A DNA stretch of 64,000 nucleotides from Alistipes sp. GTDB lineage: Bacteria > Bacteroidota > Bacteroidia > Bacteroidales > Rikenellaceae. The stretch spans positions 44,121-108,120 of the forward strand of contig JAGCMF010000037.1 in assembly GCA_017646625.1 (NCBI GenBank), given 5' to 3'. Both the position numbers and the translations under genes were made by a program. Shown piece after piece: positions 1 through 8,448 of this stretch (position 1 is the stretch's first letter; each line of letters opens with the position of its first letter). A model generated the notes under the pieces. It was not told where the DNA came from and searched no databases. It saw only the letters and a list, made by a program, of their open reading frames with translations.

Positions 1-1929
1 TACTACATTGTCATCAGAGAGGTTTGTCTTCATGCGCTTTGTTGTTGTAGCGCCCTCGATGTTACGAACAAAAGGATTGCGGTTCTCGACCTCACCGAGG
101 CGCACCTTGGTGTAGTGCTTTGCACCTGCCGAGTCGATAAAGTCGCGCGACAGGTCAACGACAACCTTATCGCCCCAATACATGCGCATACGGCGGGTGT
201 CAGTAACATCAGCAACATAGGTAACCTCAACATTCTCCTCACCGCATAGCGCCATAAACTGCTCCATATCCTTGCGTTCGATGACCACAGACATACGTTC
301 CTGCGACTCACTAATGGCAAGCTCCGAGAAGTTAAGACCATTATACTTTGTTGGCACACGATCGAGGTAGATATCCAAGCCATCAGTGAGCTCACCGATA
401 GCGACACTAACACCACCAGCACCAAAGTCATTAGACTTCTTGATTAGTCGAGTAACATCGCCACGACGGAACAGGCGTGCGAGCTTACGTTCCTCGGGGG
501 CATTACCCTTCTGCACCTCCGAGCTACACTCCTCAAGTGAGCTCAACGTGTGCTCCTTTGATGAGCCTGTAGCACCACCTACACCATCACGACCCGTGCG
601 ACCACCAAGCAAGAGGACTACATCGCCAGGTGCAGGGCTCTCGCGGCGAACGTTATCAGCCTTAACAGCACCCACAACAGCACCTACCTCAAGGCGCTTT
701 GCAACATAGTCAGGGTGATACACCTCACGAACATGCGTTGTAGCCAAACCAATCTGATTACCGTAGCTTGAGTAACCAGCAGCAGCCTTTGTAGAGATGA
801 TGCGCTGTGGCAACTTACCCTCCATGGTCTGATCCACTGGCTTATAGATATCACCAGCACCAGTAACTCGCATAGCCTGGTATACGTAGCTACGACCTGA
901 CAATGGGTCACGGATAGCGCCACCGAGACATGTAGATGCACCACCGAAAGGCTCAATCTCTGTTGGGTGGTTGTGTGTCTCATTCTTGAACTGCAACAAC
1001 CACTTCTCCATAACGCCATCTACATCTACGTTGACGAAGATGCTACAAGCGTTGTTCTCCTCACTCTGCTCCATATCGTCGAGCTTACCATGCTTACGAA
1101 GGTAGCGAGCACCTATCGTAGCAAGCTCCATAAGGCAGAGGCTCTTATTCTCGCGACCGAGCTCCGCACGTATGTTACGCATGAGCTCCAATGAGCTCTC
1201 GAACTCCTCCTTCATGAACGACTCATCGAGGGTTATCTCCTCAATCTCGGTAGTGAAGGTAGTGTGACGGCAGTGGTCACTCCAGTATGTATCCAAGATG
1301 CGCAACTCCGTCTCCACAGGATCGCGACCCTCCTCACGGAAGTAGTTAACGACCTCACGGAGGTCATCAGCATTCATAGCCAAACCATTCTCCTTGCAGT
1401 ATGCCACGAGCTCCTCGTCGTTCATATTACGGAAGCCATCGAGCACAGCAACAGGCTTAACCTCGGCACTCTCATTATCTGACAACACCTCAAGGTTCTT
1501 CTTGCGCGACTCCACAGCATTCACCAAGTACTTCTCGATGCGCTGCATCGCCTCGGCATCGACACTCTTATCGAAGATGTAGAGACGTGATGACTTAATC
1601 TTAACCTCGGCATTAGGCTCGATGAGGTGTACGCAGTCAACAGCCGAGGCAGCACGCTGGTCGAACTGACCAGGGAGGAACTCGACAGCGAGACATGGCA
1701 TGCCCTCTGTGTCACACTCATCAGTAACAGCATCTGTAACAATCTCACCAAATACGCTATAACGGCTCTTCTCGAGAAGCTCATCCGAGAAACCGAAGAG
1801 GTCGTACACATTAACGAAACGCAAGTGCTCGATATTTAGACCGAGGTTTGTGTTCAACTCCTTGCGCAACGTCTCGGCCTCAACCTGAAAACGTGAGTAT
1901 TTCTCAACAAATATACGGCGGTTCTTCAT
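1..1929 (-). CDS. purL: Phosphoribosylformylglycinamidine synthase PurL, N-terminal part (runs off left edge)
   Basis: ATP-dependent conversion of FGAR to FGAM with glutamine, purine biosynthesis step 4, cytoplasmic. An open frame of 643 codons begins at ATG 1929 (MKNRRIFVEKYSRF) and leaves the window without a stop, so only about half of a large single-chain PurL (about 1200-1300 residues in this phylum) is present. Visible family motifs are SDHCRHTTF (His219-His222) and NETHNHPTEIEPFGG (from Asn316), followed by a Gly-rich GGRTGRDGVGGATGSS segment. The gene lies 30 bp downstream of purE on the same strand and is probably cotranscribed with it. The glutaminase domain expected at the C-terminus is outside the window. 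Identification is firm. Confidence 0.96.
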   Translation of the reverse strand, partial: MKNRRIFVEKYSRFQVEAETLRKELNTNLGLNIEHLRFVNVYDLFGFSDELLEKSRYSVFGEIVTDAVTDECDTEGMPCLAVEFLPGQFDQRAASAVDCVHLIEPNAEVKIKSSRLYIFDKSVDAEAMQRIEKYLVNAVESRKKNLEVLSDNESAEVKPVAVLDGFRNMNDEELVAYCKENGLAMNADDLREVVNYFREEGRDPVETELRILDTYWSDHCRHTTFTTEIEEITLDESFMKEEFESSLELMRNIRAELGRENKSLCLMELATIGARYLRKHGKLDDMEQSEENNACSIFVNVDVDGVMEKWLLQFKNETHNHPTEIEPFGGASTCLGGAIRDPLSGRSYVYQAMRVTGAGDIYKPVDQTMEGKLPQRIISTKAAAGYSSYGNQIGLATTHVREVYHPDYVAKRLEVGAVVGAVKADNVRRESPAPGDVVLLLGGRTGRDGVGGATGSSKEHTLSSLEECSSEVQKGNAPEERKLARLFRRGDVTRLIKKSNDFGAGGVSVAIGELTDGLDIYLDRVPTKYNGLNFSELAISESQERMSVVIERKDMEQFMALCGEENVEVTYVADVTDTRRMRMYWGDKVVVDLSRDFIDSAGAKHYTKVRLGEVENRNPFVRNIEGATTTKRMKTNLSDDNVV

Positions 1930-1959
1930 AATCGTCAGTTTGTCGTTTGTCGTTAATTA

Positions 1960-2427
1960 TTACAACTCTGCTTCGAGCACCTTCTCTGTCTGTGCCTTAC
2001 GGAAGGCCTCAAGACGCGCCTCCAAAGCCTTATCTGTGAGTGCAAAGATTGATGCTGCGATAAGCGCTGCATTCTTCGCACCATTGATTGCTGTAGTAGA
2101 GACGGGGATGCCACCAGGCATCTGAACGATAGAGAGCAATGAATCCAAGCCGCCGAGAGCCGATGTCTTGATTGGCACGCCGATGACTGGCACAGTTGTT
2201 AGAGCCGCAGTGACACCCGCAACGTGAGCCGCACCACCAGCACCAGCGATGATAGCACCGATGCCGCGCTCGCGAGCTGTTGTGGCATACTCAAACATGA
2301 GGTGTGGAGTGCGATGTGCGCTGATAACTCGCTTCTCGTACTCGATACCCAACTCCTCTAAAGTCTCGACTGCGGCCTTCATAACATCCCAGTCGCTGGT
2401 AGAACCCATGATAACTGCTACTTTCAT
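1960..2427 (-). CDS. purE: N5-carboxyaminoimidazole ribonucleotide mutase PurE (class I)
   Basis: Catalyses the N5-CAIR to CAIR rearrangement in purine synthesis. At 155 residues it has the usual class I PurE length. Motifs: GSTSD (residues 8-12), SAHRTP (36-41), [12 protein letters not shown] and MPGGIPV, all lining the nucleotide/CAIR site. It precedes purL in the same direction with a 30-bp gap. No clear TAnnTTTG box lies between its start and the hairpin at 2467-2495, so transcription may come from the promoter at 2680-2687 through the structured RNA upstream. No purK is in the window. Confidence 0.96.
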   Translation of the reverse strand: MKVAVIMGSTSDWDVMKAAVETLEELGIEYEKRVISAHRTPHLMFEYATTARERGIGAIIAGAGGAAHVAGVTAALTTVPVIGVPIKTSALGGLDSLLSIVQMPGGIPVSTTAINGAKNAALIAASIFALTDKALEARLEAFRKAQTEKVLEAEL

Positions 2428-2454
2428 AATTTTGATATTTTAAATTTACACTAT

Positions 2455-2495
2455 TTCAAAACAAACGACCGCCAACACATTAAGTATCAGCGGTC
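2455..2495 (-). terminator. Terminator-like hairpin between structured RNA and purE
   Basis: GACCGC (2467-2472) pairs with GCGGTC (2490-2495). On the minus strand the hairpin is followed by GTTTGTTTTGA. It would end the structured RNA or act as an attenuator before purE. The loop is long (17 nt), so strength is uncertain. Confidence 0.45.
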
Positions 2496-2674
2496 TATAT
2501 CCTATATTTCAATATTTTGCTCTCTCTGAATGGCCACAGCATATGCACCCGACGCCACGCCCATCTGCTTTCGATGAGCCACAGAAATGATGTCTTGCGG
2601 CATCATCCCTTGTATCGTCGTCACACAACCATAAAACGACATATTTCGCTGGGGGCATACTCTCATTACATTCA
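2467..2674 (-). ncRNA. Candidate structured RNA upstream of purE (6S-like architecture or purE leader)
   Basis: The 340-bp gap between purE and pnuC holds no convincing gene but a leftward transcript can be folded by eye. A closing stem pairs plus-strand 2648-2658 with 2530-2540 (9 of 11 pairs). Inside it are a hairpin 2617-2621/2636-2640, a 9-bp hairpin 2584-2592/2601-2609 (with G-U pairs) and a 7-bp hairpin 2559-2565/2573-2579. A -7 box lies just upstream and a GACCGC/GCGGTC hairpin followed by a T-rich run just downstream. The length of about 180-200 nt with a closed stem, an open middle and a terminal arm recalls 6S RNA, but I cannot test this. A cis-acting purE leader is the alternative. 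A 60-codon frame here starts inside the -7 box and is unlikely to be real. Confidence 0.5.
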
Positions 2675-2679
2675 TGCAA

Positions 2680-2687
2680 CAAAGATA
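2680..2687 (-). promoter_or_regulatory. -7 promoter box of the purE-proximal RNA
   Basis: On the minus strand the sequence reads TATCTTTG, an exact match to the Bacteroidota TAnnTTTG -7 element. No convincing TTTG lies 19-21 bp upstream. It would start transcription near 2673. Confidence 0.6.
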
Positions 2688-2770
2688 GCATTTATTTTGC
2701 GATTATAAAAATGTGCTACGCACTTTTTTCAACTTTTTTTTAACAATCGCAAGTATGCCTCTTCGCGACA

Positions 2771-3343
2771 CTATCTACCTTCACGATATCTATCGCACCA
2801 GCGCCTATATCCCACAACTGCCAAGATGCAGTAGAGGGTATATAGAGCAGCCGTCAGCGGAATACCCTTATAGACATACAAACCAACGCTTATCATATCG
2901 ACAACCAACCACACAAGCCACTGCTCGATATACTTTCGCGACAGCATCCACATAGCCACGATACTCAATGCCGTAGACATAGAGTCGAGTAGCGGCACAC
3001 GACTATCAGTAAATTCAGTGAGAAGATAATACATTGCTACATGAAGTACTGCATACGCAACGACAAGAGGCAATACATGCCTCATGGGGGTATGCACAAC
3101 CCTACCCTCCTCCTTGTCTACCGGCTTACGCAACCATACCACAAGGCCATAGATGCCGGCAAGCACGTAGTATAACTGCATCGCCGCATCGGCATAAATA
3201 CCCTTTGATAGGTAGAGGACACCATGCACAAGAGGCATGACAGCACCGACAACCCACACCCAGATATTAACCTTATACTCGAGCCACAGATAAAGAAGGC
3301 CGAGTGCGACACCAACAATTTGAAGGATAAGTGTTAAGTCCAT
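2771..3343 (-). CDS. PnuC-family vitamin transporter, probably thiamine (PnuT)
   Basis: A 190-residue inner-membrane protein with about seven hydrophobic segments and the PnuC signatures, including WxxVxGxxxxLxY-like spacing around VWVVGAVMPLVHGVLYLSKG and a C-terminal YxxKGxxLTAxLYxxYxxLAxxGY segment. PnuC proteins facilitate diffusion of vitamin precursors such as nicotinamide riboside. Here the gene starts 13 bp after a TonB receptor controlled by a TPP riboswitch, so thiamine is the inferred substrate, as established for Bacteroides clusters of this type. No thiamine pyrophosphokinase gene follows; the next leftward unit is the structured RNA and purE. Confidence 0.88.
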   Translation of the reverse strand: MDLTLILQIVGVALGLLYLWLEYKVNIWVWVVGAVMPLVHGVLYLSKGIYADAAMQLYYVLAGIYGLVVWLRKPVDKEEGRVVHTPMRHVLPLVVAYAVLHVAMYYLLTEFTDSRVPLLDSMSTALSIVAMWMLSRKYIEQWLVWLVVDMISVGLYVYKGIPLTAALYTLYCILAVVGYRRWCDRYREGR

Positions 3344-3356
3344 AATTATCTTTAGT

Positions 3357-5603
3357 TTAGAAACTTACAGTGACATTAGCGAGGAAGTTAATAGGTGCCT
3401 GCGGGAAGTAGAATGCATCGTCATAGCGTTCTCCATCCCACATATACGAGTATCCGTAACCATTCGACTCATAGAGTGTAGAGAAGAGGTTGTTAATGGC
3501 CAAGCCAAAGCGAACATCGCACCCCTTATTTGTTGTCAACGTATAGCCAAGATTAAGGTTCGTAACACAGTATGCATCCAACGACAACGCCTCGATCTCG
3601 TTATTTGTGAAATACTGCTTGCCAACATATTGCGTATGCCACAAAGCACTAAATCCGCCGACATGAAAATCTGCCATGACAGAGCCCATAACAGAGGGCG
3701 AATATGAGATGGTCATCGTGCCGAGATTTTCACCAAAGGTTGGACTATCCTTCAACATATCGACATAGTCCAAAATCTTATTCTGCGACAGCGTAGCATT
3801 TGCCGACAGCGTGAGCCACTTTGCCACCTTCCACGAGGCCATAAGTTCCACGCCACGGCGGAAACTCCTATCAACATTAGTATTAAGAGCATCATCACCG
3901 TCATTAACCATACCCGTAGCAACCAACTGATTGTGATATAGCATATAATACAGGTTAACCCCAACCACTACGCGAGGTGCTGTATAGGTATACCCAACCT
4001 CAAAATCTATCAATCTCTCGGGCTTTGGATAGCTATCATCTGCTGCAAACATATACCTATCCGTAAAGTCGGAACGTGTAGGTTCGCGGTGCGCAACAGC
4101 CGCAGAAGCAAAGATATTATGTCGATGATGAATATAACTAATTCCTGCTCGAGGATTAAAAAAGTTATACTGCTGATTAACATCTATAGGCTGCATGTAG
4201 ACACCATCATCTGCCCATATAGAATTGTCGTTCGTACCCCACGCCTTATAGTGCACATAGCGATACTGCAAGTCACCAAAGAGGTGTAGTTCGTTATCTT
4301 GCAGACCACGCAACACAGCCCAATCAGCACGGGCAAAGATATTAGCATCCTGCTTCATCACATCGTTATCGTACCATCTACCCGCAACATCGCCACTCGA
4401 CAGACCATCTACCCAGCTTATCTCACCCCAATGAGGGCAAGTATAGTAACTCCACGAGCCACCCATAGTAACATCGAGGGAAGATGAGTGATATGTAGCA
4501 GCAGCATTAACACCCGCAAGATGATTACGCATAATCTTATGACGTATGAGGTCCGCCTGCTCCACATCTGTAGACAAGTTGGTATATCCAGCCAACCAGG
4601 CATCACCCTTATACTGGTTATAGTAGCCATAACCATAAGTATAGAATAACGTCGCATTAAGTTGCCAGCCACCATCAAAACGGTGATTTATGACAAGCTG
4701 ATTATTTAGCTGCAGATAGTTATCCGTCTGATCGTCATAGTAGTCTACGTGCGTACCATCAGCCAATACATAGGGGCCTTTAGAGGTCTCATACTGACCC
4801 GATGTATGATACCTACGACCATAGAGGGCCATATCCTCGCGCGATACACCATCATATGTAAGGTATGTCTTTGCAGAACCACCAAACGACAGCAGCTTAA
4901 CCTTTGTCCTTGAGCCATAATAACCCGCCTGTAGCATGTATGACTTCAAATCCGTAGCACCACGATCTATGTAGCCATCCGAGCCAATGTGCGTCAGACG
5001 TGCATCGACAACCCAATGGTCCGCCATCAGACCAGACGATATATGCAGTGCCTGCTTATTGGTGTTGTACGAGCCATAAGACAACGATGCCGAGCCTCGA
5101 AAGTCGGTAGTGAGAGCATCAGTTGTCATAGAGACAGAGCCACCGAAGGCTCCTGTACCATTTGTCGAGACACCAGCGCCACGCTGCACTTGCACACTAC
5201 CCACAGAGGATATAAGGTCTGGCGTGTCGTACCAATACATAGAGTGTGAGTCGGGATTATTCATCGCCACACCATTTATCGTGACGTTGATACGTGTGGC
5301 ATCCGTACCACGAAGGCGAATAGATGTAGCGCCGATGCCTATACCCGTCTCATTGGTAGCAATCATAGATGGGGTTAGAGCAAGCACAGATGGCATATCA
5401 GAACCATACGTTGCACGCACCAAATTCTCCTCCGAAAGGTTATCTTGTGCCACAGGCGTAGTGCGCTTGGCATCTGTCGTTGTAACCTCGATAACCTCGA
5501 TGTCGTAGTTGCGTAGTGTGTCGATAGAGTGATAGGCATCCTGTGCCCTCAATGCCGAACTAAAGATAAACGTTGCGACAATAAAATAAAAAAACCTTTT
5601 CAT
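3357..5603 (-). CDS. TonB-dependent outer-membrane receptor, thiamine uptake
   Basis: A 748-residue protein with a signal peptide ending near LRAQ (residue 21), a plug domain (about 50-165, including the IRLRGTDATRINVTINGVAMNNPDSH region and a VQVQRGAGVSTNGTGAFGG segment) and a long beta-barrel ending in a terminal Phe (LANVTVSF), as usual for outer-membrane barrels. It has no N-terminal carboxypeptidase-regulatory-like extension, unlike SusC proteins. The TPP riboswitch in its leader and the following pnuC gene point to thiamine or a phosphorylated form as substrate; energy comes from TonB-ExbBD encoded elsewhere. Substrate assignment is inference from context. Confidence 0.92.
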   Translation of the reverse strand: MKRFFYFIVATFIFSSALRAQDAYHSIDTLRNYDIEVIEVTTTDAKRTTPVAQDNLSEENLVRATYGSDMPSVLALTPSMIATNETGIGIGATSIRLRGTDATRINVTINGVAMNNPDSHSMYWYDTPDLISSVGSVQVQRGAGVSTNGTGAFGGSVSMTTDALTTDFRGSASLSYGSYNTNKQALHISSGLMADHWVVDARLTHIGSDGYIDRGATDLKSYMLQAGYYGSRTKVKLLSFGGSAKTYLTYDGVSREDMALYGRRYHTSGQYETSKGPYVLADGTHVDYYDDQTDNYLQLNNQLVINHRFDGGWQLNATLFYTYGYGYYNQYKGDAWLAGYTNLSTDVEQADLIRHKIMRNHLAGVNAAATYHSSSLDVTMGGSWSYYTCPHWGEISWVDGLSSGDVAGRWYDNDVMKQDANIFARADWAVLRGLQDNELHLFGDLQYRYVHYKAWGTNDNSIWADDGVYMQPIDVNQQYNFFNPRAGISYIHHRHNIFASAAVAHREPTRSDFTDRYMFAADDSYPKPERLIDFEVGYTYTAPRVVVGVNLYYMLYHNQLVATGMVNDGDDALNTNVDRSFRRGVELMASWKVAKWLTLSANATLSQNKILDYVDMLKDSPTFGENLGTMTISYSPSVMGSVMADFHVGGFSALWHTQYVGKQYFTNNEIEALSLDAYCVTNLNLGYTLTTNKGCDVRFGLAINNLFSTLYESNGYGYSYMWDGERYDDAFYFPQAPINFLANVTVSF

Positions 5604-5639
5604 ACTTTAAGTTAATTAAGTTGAAAAGGGGCTATTAAG

Positions 5640-5766
5640 ATATTTCCTTCTTCCCGGTCTCGGCATTACCCGTATCCGGTTCAATGGGTCTAATCTCAGC
5701 CTCCCGCCACACCACAGCTCTATCCGGAACTCGAACCATAATGCAGAGGATAGCACCCCTTATATG
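5640..5766 (-). promoter_or_regulatory. TPP (THI-box) riboswitch
   Basis: On the minus strand the leader contains the THI-box elements in order: AAGGGGTGCT (5761-5752), GGCTGAGA (CTGAGA at 5699-5694), ACCCATTGAACCGGATA, GGGTAATGCCG, and GGGAAGAAGG (5655-5646). Flanking ATAT blocks can close P1. It lies about 40 bp before the TonB receptor start. TPP binding is expected to lower expression of the receptor and pnuC. The downstream leader sequence ATAGCCCCTT (5642-5630 region) is complementary to the aptamer's 5' strand, giving a possible alternative pairing. Confidence 0.93.
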
Positions 5767-5769
5767 GCG

Positions 5770-5801
5770 CAAATATACGAATAATTTTTTCAATTACAAC
5801 A
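5770..5801 (-). promoter_or_regulatory. Promoter of the thiamine uptake operon
   Basis: Minus-strand TATATTTG (5777-5770) is a -7 box, with GTTG (5801-5798) 20 bp upstream as the -33 element. Transcription would begin just before the riboswitch. Confidence 0.65.
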
Positions 5802-5884
5802 CCAAACTCTATTTTCACACCACAAACCCCTATTTCTACCTAAAACACTATAATTCAATACCTTAAGCGTCAAACGTGTAACTC

Positions 5885-5944
5885 GCTGATTATCAGCACT
5901 ATGAAAAATTAGGAAAATTACAACATTATAACACACTGATTATC
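5885..5944. repeat. Palindrome and repeated CTGATTATC between divergent operons
   Basis: GCTGATTATCAGC at 5885-5897 is a perfect 13-bp palindrome; CTGATTATC recurs at 5936-5944. The sites lie between the divergent thiamine and 6054-8299 promoters and could be a regulator binding site. The rest of the 450-bp gap 5604-6053 holds the riboswitch and two promoters and no gene. Confidence 0.35.
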
Positions 5945-5988
5945 TATATGTTACAAATGCCACCGCGGAAATAATAACGCGCCAAATA

Positions 5989-6020
5989 TTTGCAAAGAAC
6001 CATACGTTGCAATACCTTTG
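5989..6020 (+). promoter_or_regulatory. Promoter of the 6054-8299 operon
   Basis: TTTG (5989-5992), a 20-bp spacer and TACCTTTG (6013-6020): a textbook match to the Bacteroidota housekeeping promoter. The leader is about 30 nt. Confidence 0.8.
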
Positions 6021-6053
6021 CACTAACGAAAACAACAAAAAAAACACCACGTT

Positions 6054-6782
6054 ATGAGTAGACAAAAAGTAATAGTACGGATGGTTGCTTGTATAGCATT
6101 GTGCATGGCGTGCATAGGTGTGGCACATGCGCAATACACATACAAGTTTAGTGATGAACTGGGCACATACAAGGTAGTGTTTACCCCAGCAGACAAGGCC
6201 ACACAATTTACCAACCCCGTAGCCAAACCCCTCAACCCAAAGACACATGAACTTCGCCTCGGTATAACATGGGGAGGTACTAACGATTGGTACTCACCAG
6301 CATTCACGAATGATTTAGGGACAGTTAATGGCGACCTACTTCCACAAAACAGCGCCTGGGGCCCTCAACACTGGTATTCAGCAACGATAGACTACGGCTA
6401 TTGGATAACAGAGTGGTGTAGCATTGGTGGCACTGCAACATGGACAGCGGGCGTACGCAACATATATAATAGCAACACGCAGAAGCGAGCACTGACATTG
6501 CGTAAGGACTACATAGCCGTAATGCCCATAGCGCGCTTCGCATGGTATCGCAACGGCCGCGTACAGCTATACTCGAGTTTTGGCATTGGACTCGGCATAG
6601 AACGCTACCTACGATACTGGGATGGCATAGAGAGTCTATACAGCACATACTGCGCCTTTGACATTAAGCCTCTCGGCATTGCCGTAGGTCGCAAATGGTT
6701 TGGCTTCGCCGAGGTGGGCTATGGATCGCGAGGCATAGTGAATGTTGGTGTCGGCCATCGTTTTAACTCTAAAACAAAATAG
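6054..6782 (+). CDS. Putative small outer-membrane beta-barrel protein, paralogue 1
   Basis: A 242-residue protein with a signal peptide (cleavage after VAHAQ, about residue 27). The mature part has alternating hydrophobic/aromatic strands (for example VQLYSSFGIGLGIERYL and WFGFAEVGYGSRGIVNVGVGHRF) typical of an 8-12-stranded barrel. I do not recognise a named family. It is the first gene of a tight three-gene operon and resembles the next protein, most clearly at the C-terminus (GF.E.G.G..G...VG.G.RFN.K). Role unknown; an outer-membrane location is inferred from strand pattern and signal peptide. Confidence 0.72.
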   Translation: MSRQKVIVRMVACIALCMACIGVAHAQYTYKFSDELGTYKVVFTPADKATQFTNPVAKPLNPKTHELRLGITWGGTNDWYSPAFTNDLGTVNGDLLPQNSAWGPQHWYSATIDYGYWITEWCSIGGTATWTAGVRNIYNSNTQKRALTLRKDYIAVMPIARFAWYRNGRVQLYSSFGIGLGIERYLRYWDGIESLYSTYCAFDIKPLGIAVGRKWFGFAEVGYGSRGIVNVGVGHRFNSKTK

Positions 6783-6784
6783 TT

Positions 6785-7504
6785 ATGAGAAGATATAGAT
6801 TTTTAGCGTTGCTACTTGCAACACTCGTAGTGGGCACAGCGCACGCACAAGAGGTGGTAAGCGACCAGCTTATATATAACCGCGTGACAGGATTCATGGA
6901 GACTAATGGTCACAACGAAGAGTATATCGTAACGCCAAGCAAGAATATACAGAGAGTGCGATTTGAGCACGACATACGCCTATCTTATGGTGCGCCAGGA
7001 CTAATATCAATGGGACTTCTTGACCGTCTATCCTTTGGCTGCGGCTGCGACATAGGGCCTCAAGATTTACCATCACAGATACAAAATCTTCGCAGATACG
7101 ATGGTCCCACATATATGCTCGCTAACATAGGCTTAAGTTATAGCAAGCAATTGAGACCTTGGTTTGCACTTGGAGCAAAGGGCACCTTTGCTGCAACATG
7201 GCAGAATACATACGACACCTTCACAAACGAGAAGCTGTATGACAACAACTGCTACTTAACATCCATAATGCTCGAGAGTCGCTTCAGCTGGCTACGTCGC
7301 GAGAAGGTCGAGCTATACTCATCTATCGCATTGGGCATCGTGGCACGCATAGAACGTATGAATGGAGGCATTGCACCAATATTTGACACCACACTCTTCG
7401 GTTTTAGCTTCGGCCGTGCACTATATGGTTTTGTGGAGATAGGTGGTGGCATAGGTGGTTCAGCACGAGTAGGCATAGGTTATAGGTTTAACGGTAAAAA
7501 ATAG
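6785..7504 (+). CDS. Putative small outer-membrane beta-barrel protein, paralogue 2
   Basis: A 239-residue protein starting 2 bp after the previous stop. Signal peptide ends near GTAHAQ (residue 22). The C-terminal strands (LYGFVEIGGGIGGSARVGIGYRFNGKK) align with those of the upstream protein, and both have a conserved mid-region RFSW/RFAW...K/RVELYSS/QLYSS segment, so the two are tandem duplicates that have diverged. Barrel-type outer-membrane protein is the best description; I assign no function. Confidence 0.72.
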   Translation: MRRYRFLALLLATLVVGTAHAQEVVSDQLIYNRVTGFMETNGHNEEYIVTPSKNIQRVRFEHDIRLSYGAPGLISMGLLDRLSFGCGCDIGPQDLPSQIQNLRRYDGPTYMLANIGLSYSKQLRPWFALGAKGTFAATWQNTYDTFTNEKLYDNNCYLTSIMLESRFSWLRREKVELYSSIALGIVARIERMNGGIAPIFDTTLFGFSFGRALYGFVEIGGGIGGSARVGIGYRFNGKK

Positions 7505-7510
7505 CACATC

Positions 7511-8299
7511 ATGAGACGATATATGACAATTATAATGGTCGCCATTGCCACACTTGCGACATCATGCAAAGTAAGCGATGGAGAGAATTACATCCCAATG
7601 GATATAGGCAAGGCTATTGCCCATGACGCACACGAGCAACTATCTTATCACAACTTCGACATACGCCTTGCGCTGATGTGCGATAGGTACATCACAACCG
7701 AGGATGAGACGACACGCGCCATAATATACCGCGACTTCATAGGCCTCTATGGGTATCAGATAGTCTACAATAGCGAGTCTGGCGATATAACAATTACAAG
7801 TGGTAGTCAGGGTTGGGTGTATATAATATTCCATACAGGAGGCACACCACTATCCGAGGGTGGCACATGGACAACAACTACAACAAATGGCCACAACCAG
7901 ATATTCACAGCCACAGACGAAGGCGTCATGGTAACAGCAAACATCCCAGAGGATTATCCCATACATGGCAAGTATGAGTTCCTAATTAGCAACATCTCAT
8001 TCGACATAGTGAAGGGATTAAGCTACAACATGGATGGCTTCATGGACCTAACATACTACAGTGGTAATGCAAGTCTATACATGGTAACCACCGACACACT
8101 ATGCTTCAGCACAGAACCCAACAATAACTACACAAGCTACTACAAGAATGGCTACAGGGGTTTCTACGATGGCGCTATGGATGTGACATATAATGACACC
8201 CACACATACAATGTTGAGATGTCATATATAAACTCCGACAGCATTAGGGTTAAGTACCTTGGTGGGTCATGCTCTATTACAAACATCAAAATCAGATAG
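7511..8299 (+). CDS. Lipoprotein of unknown function, third gene of barrel operon
   Basis: A 262-residue protein with a lipobox LATSC (Cys19), followed by a charged region and then a beta-rich, Tyr/Thr/Asn-rich body without recognisable catalytic motifs. It lies 6 bp after the second barrel gene and is followed by a strong terminator, so the three form one transcription unit. A natural guess is that it sits in the outer membrane as partner of the two barrels, but nothing in the sequence proves this. Confidence 0.7.
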   Translation: MRRYMTIIMVAIATLATSCKVSDGENYIPMDIGKAIAHDAHEQLSYHNFDIRLALMCDRYITTEDETTRAIIYRDFIGLYGYQIVYNSESGDITITSGSQGWVYIIFHTGGTPLSEGGTWTTTTTNGHNQIFTATDEGVMVTANIPEDYPIHGKYEFLISNISFDIVKGLSYNMDGFMDLTYYSGNASLYMVTTDTLCFSTEPNNNYTSYYKNGYRGFYDGAMDVTYNDTHTYNVEMSYINSDSIRVKYLGGSCSITNIKIR

Positions 8300-8329
8300 T
8301 AACATATAAACCACTATATAACAGTCACA

Positions 8330-8372
8330 TTGAGGGTGTCCAACGAGTAATGTCGTGACACCCTCAACTTTT
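8330..8372 (+). terminator. Rho-independent terminator after barrel operon
   Basis: TTGAGGGTGTC (8330-8340) pairs perfectly with GACACCCTCAA (8357-8367), followed by CTTTT. Confidence 0.88.
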
Positions 8373-8374
8373 AA

Positions 8375-8406
8375 GTTGTATTTTAACATATTTATTGCTA
8401 CCTTTG
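8375..8406 (+). promoter_or_regulatory. Promoter of rpe
   Basis: GTTG (8375-8378), a 20-bp spacer and TACCTTTG (8399-8406), 43 bp before the rpe start. Confidence 0.75.
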
Positions 8407-8448
8407 TGCGAATATATAGACTCAAAGCCTTAAACAACCAAATAGACT

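Noticed and set aside
2509-2691. 60-codon open frame, minus strand, upstream of purE
   Set aside because: Its ATG lies inside the -7 promoter box and the translation has no family features; the region is better explained as a structured RNA.
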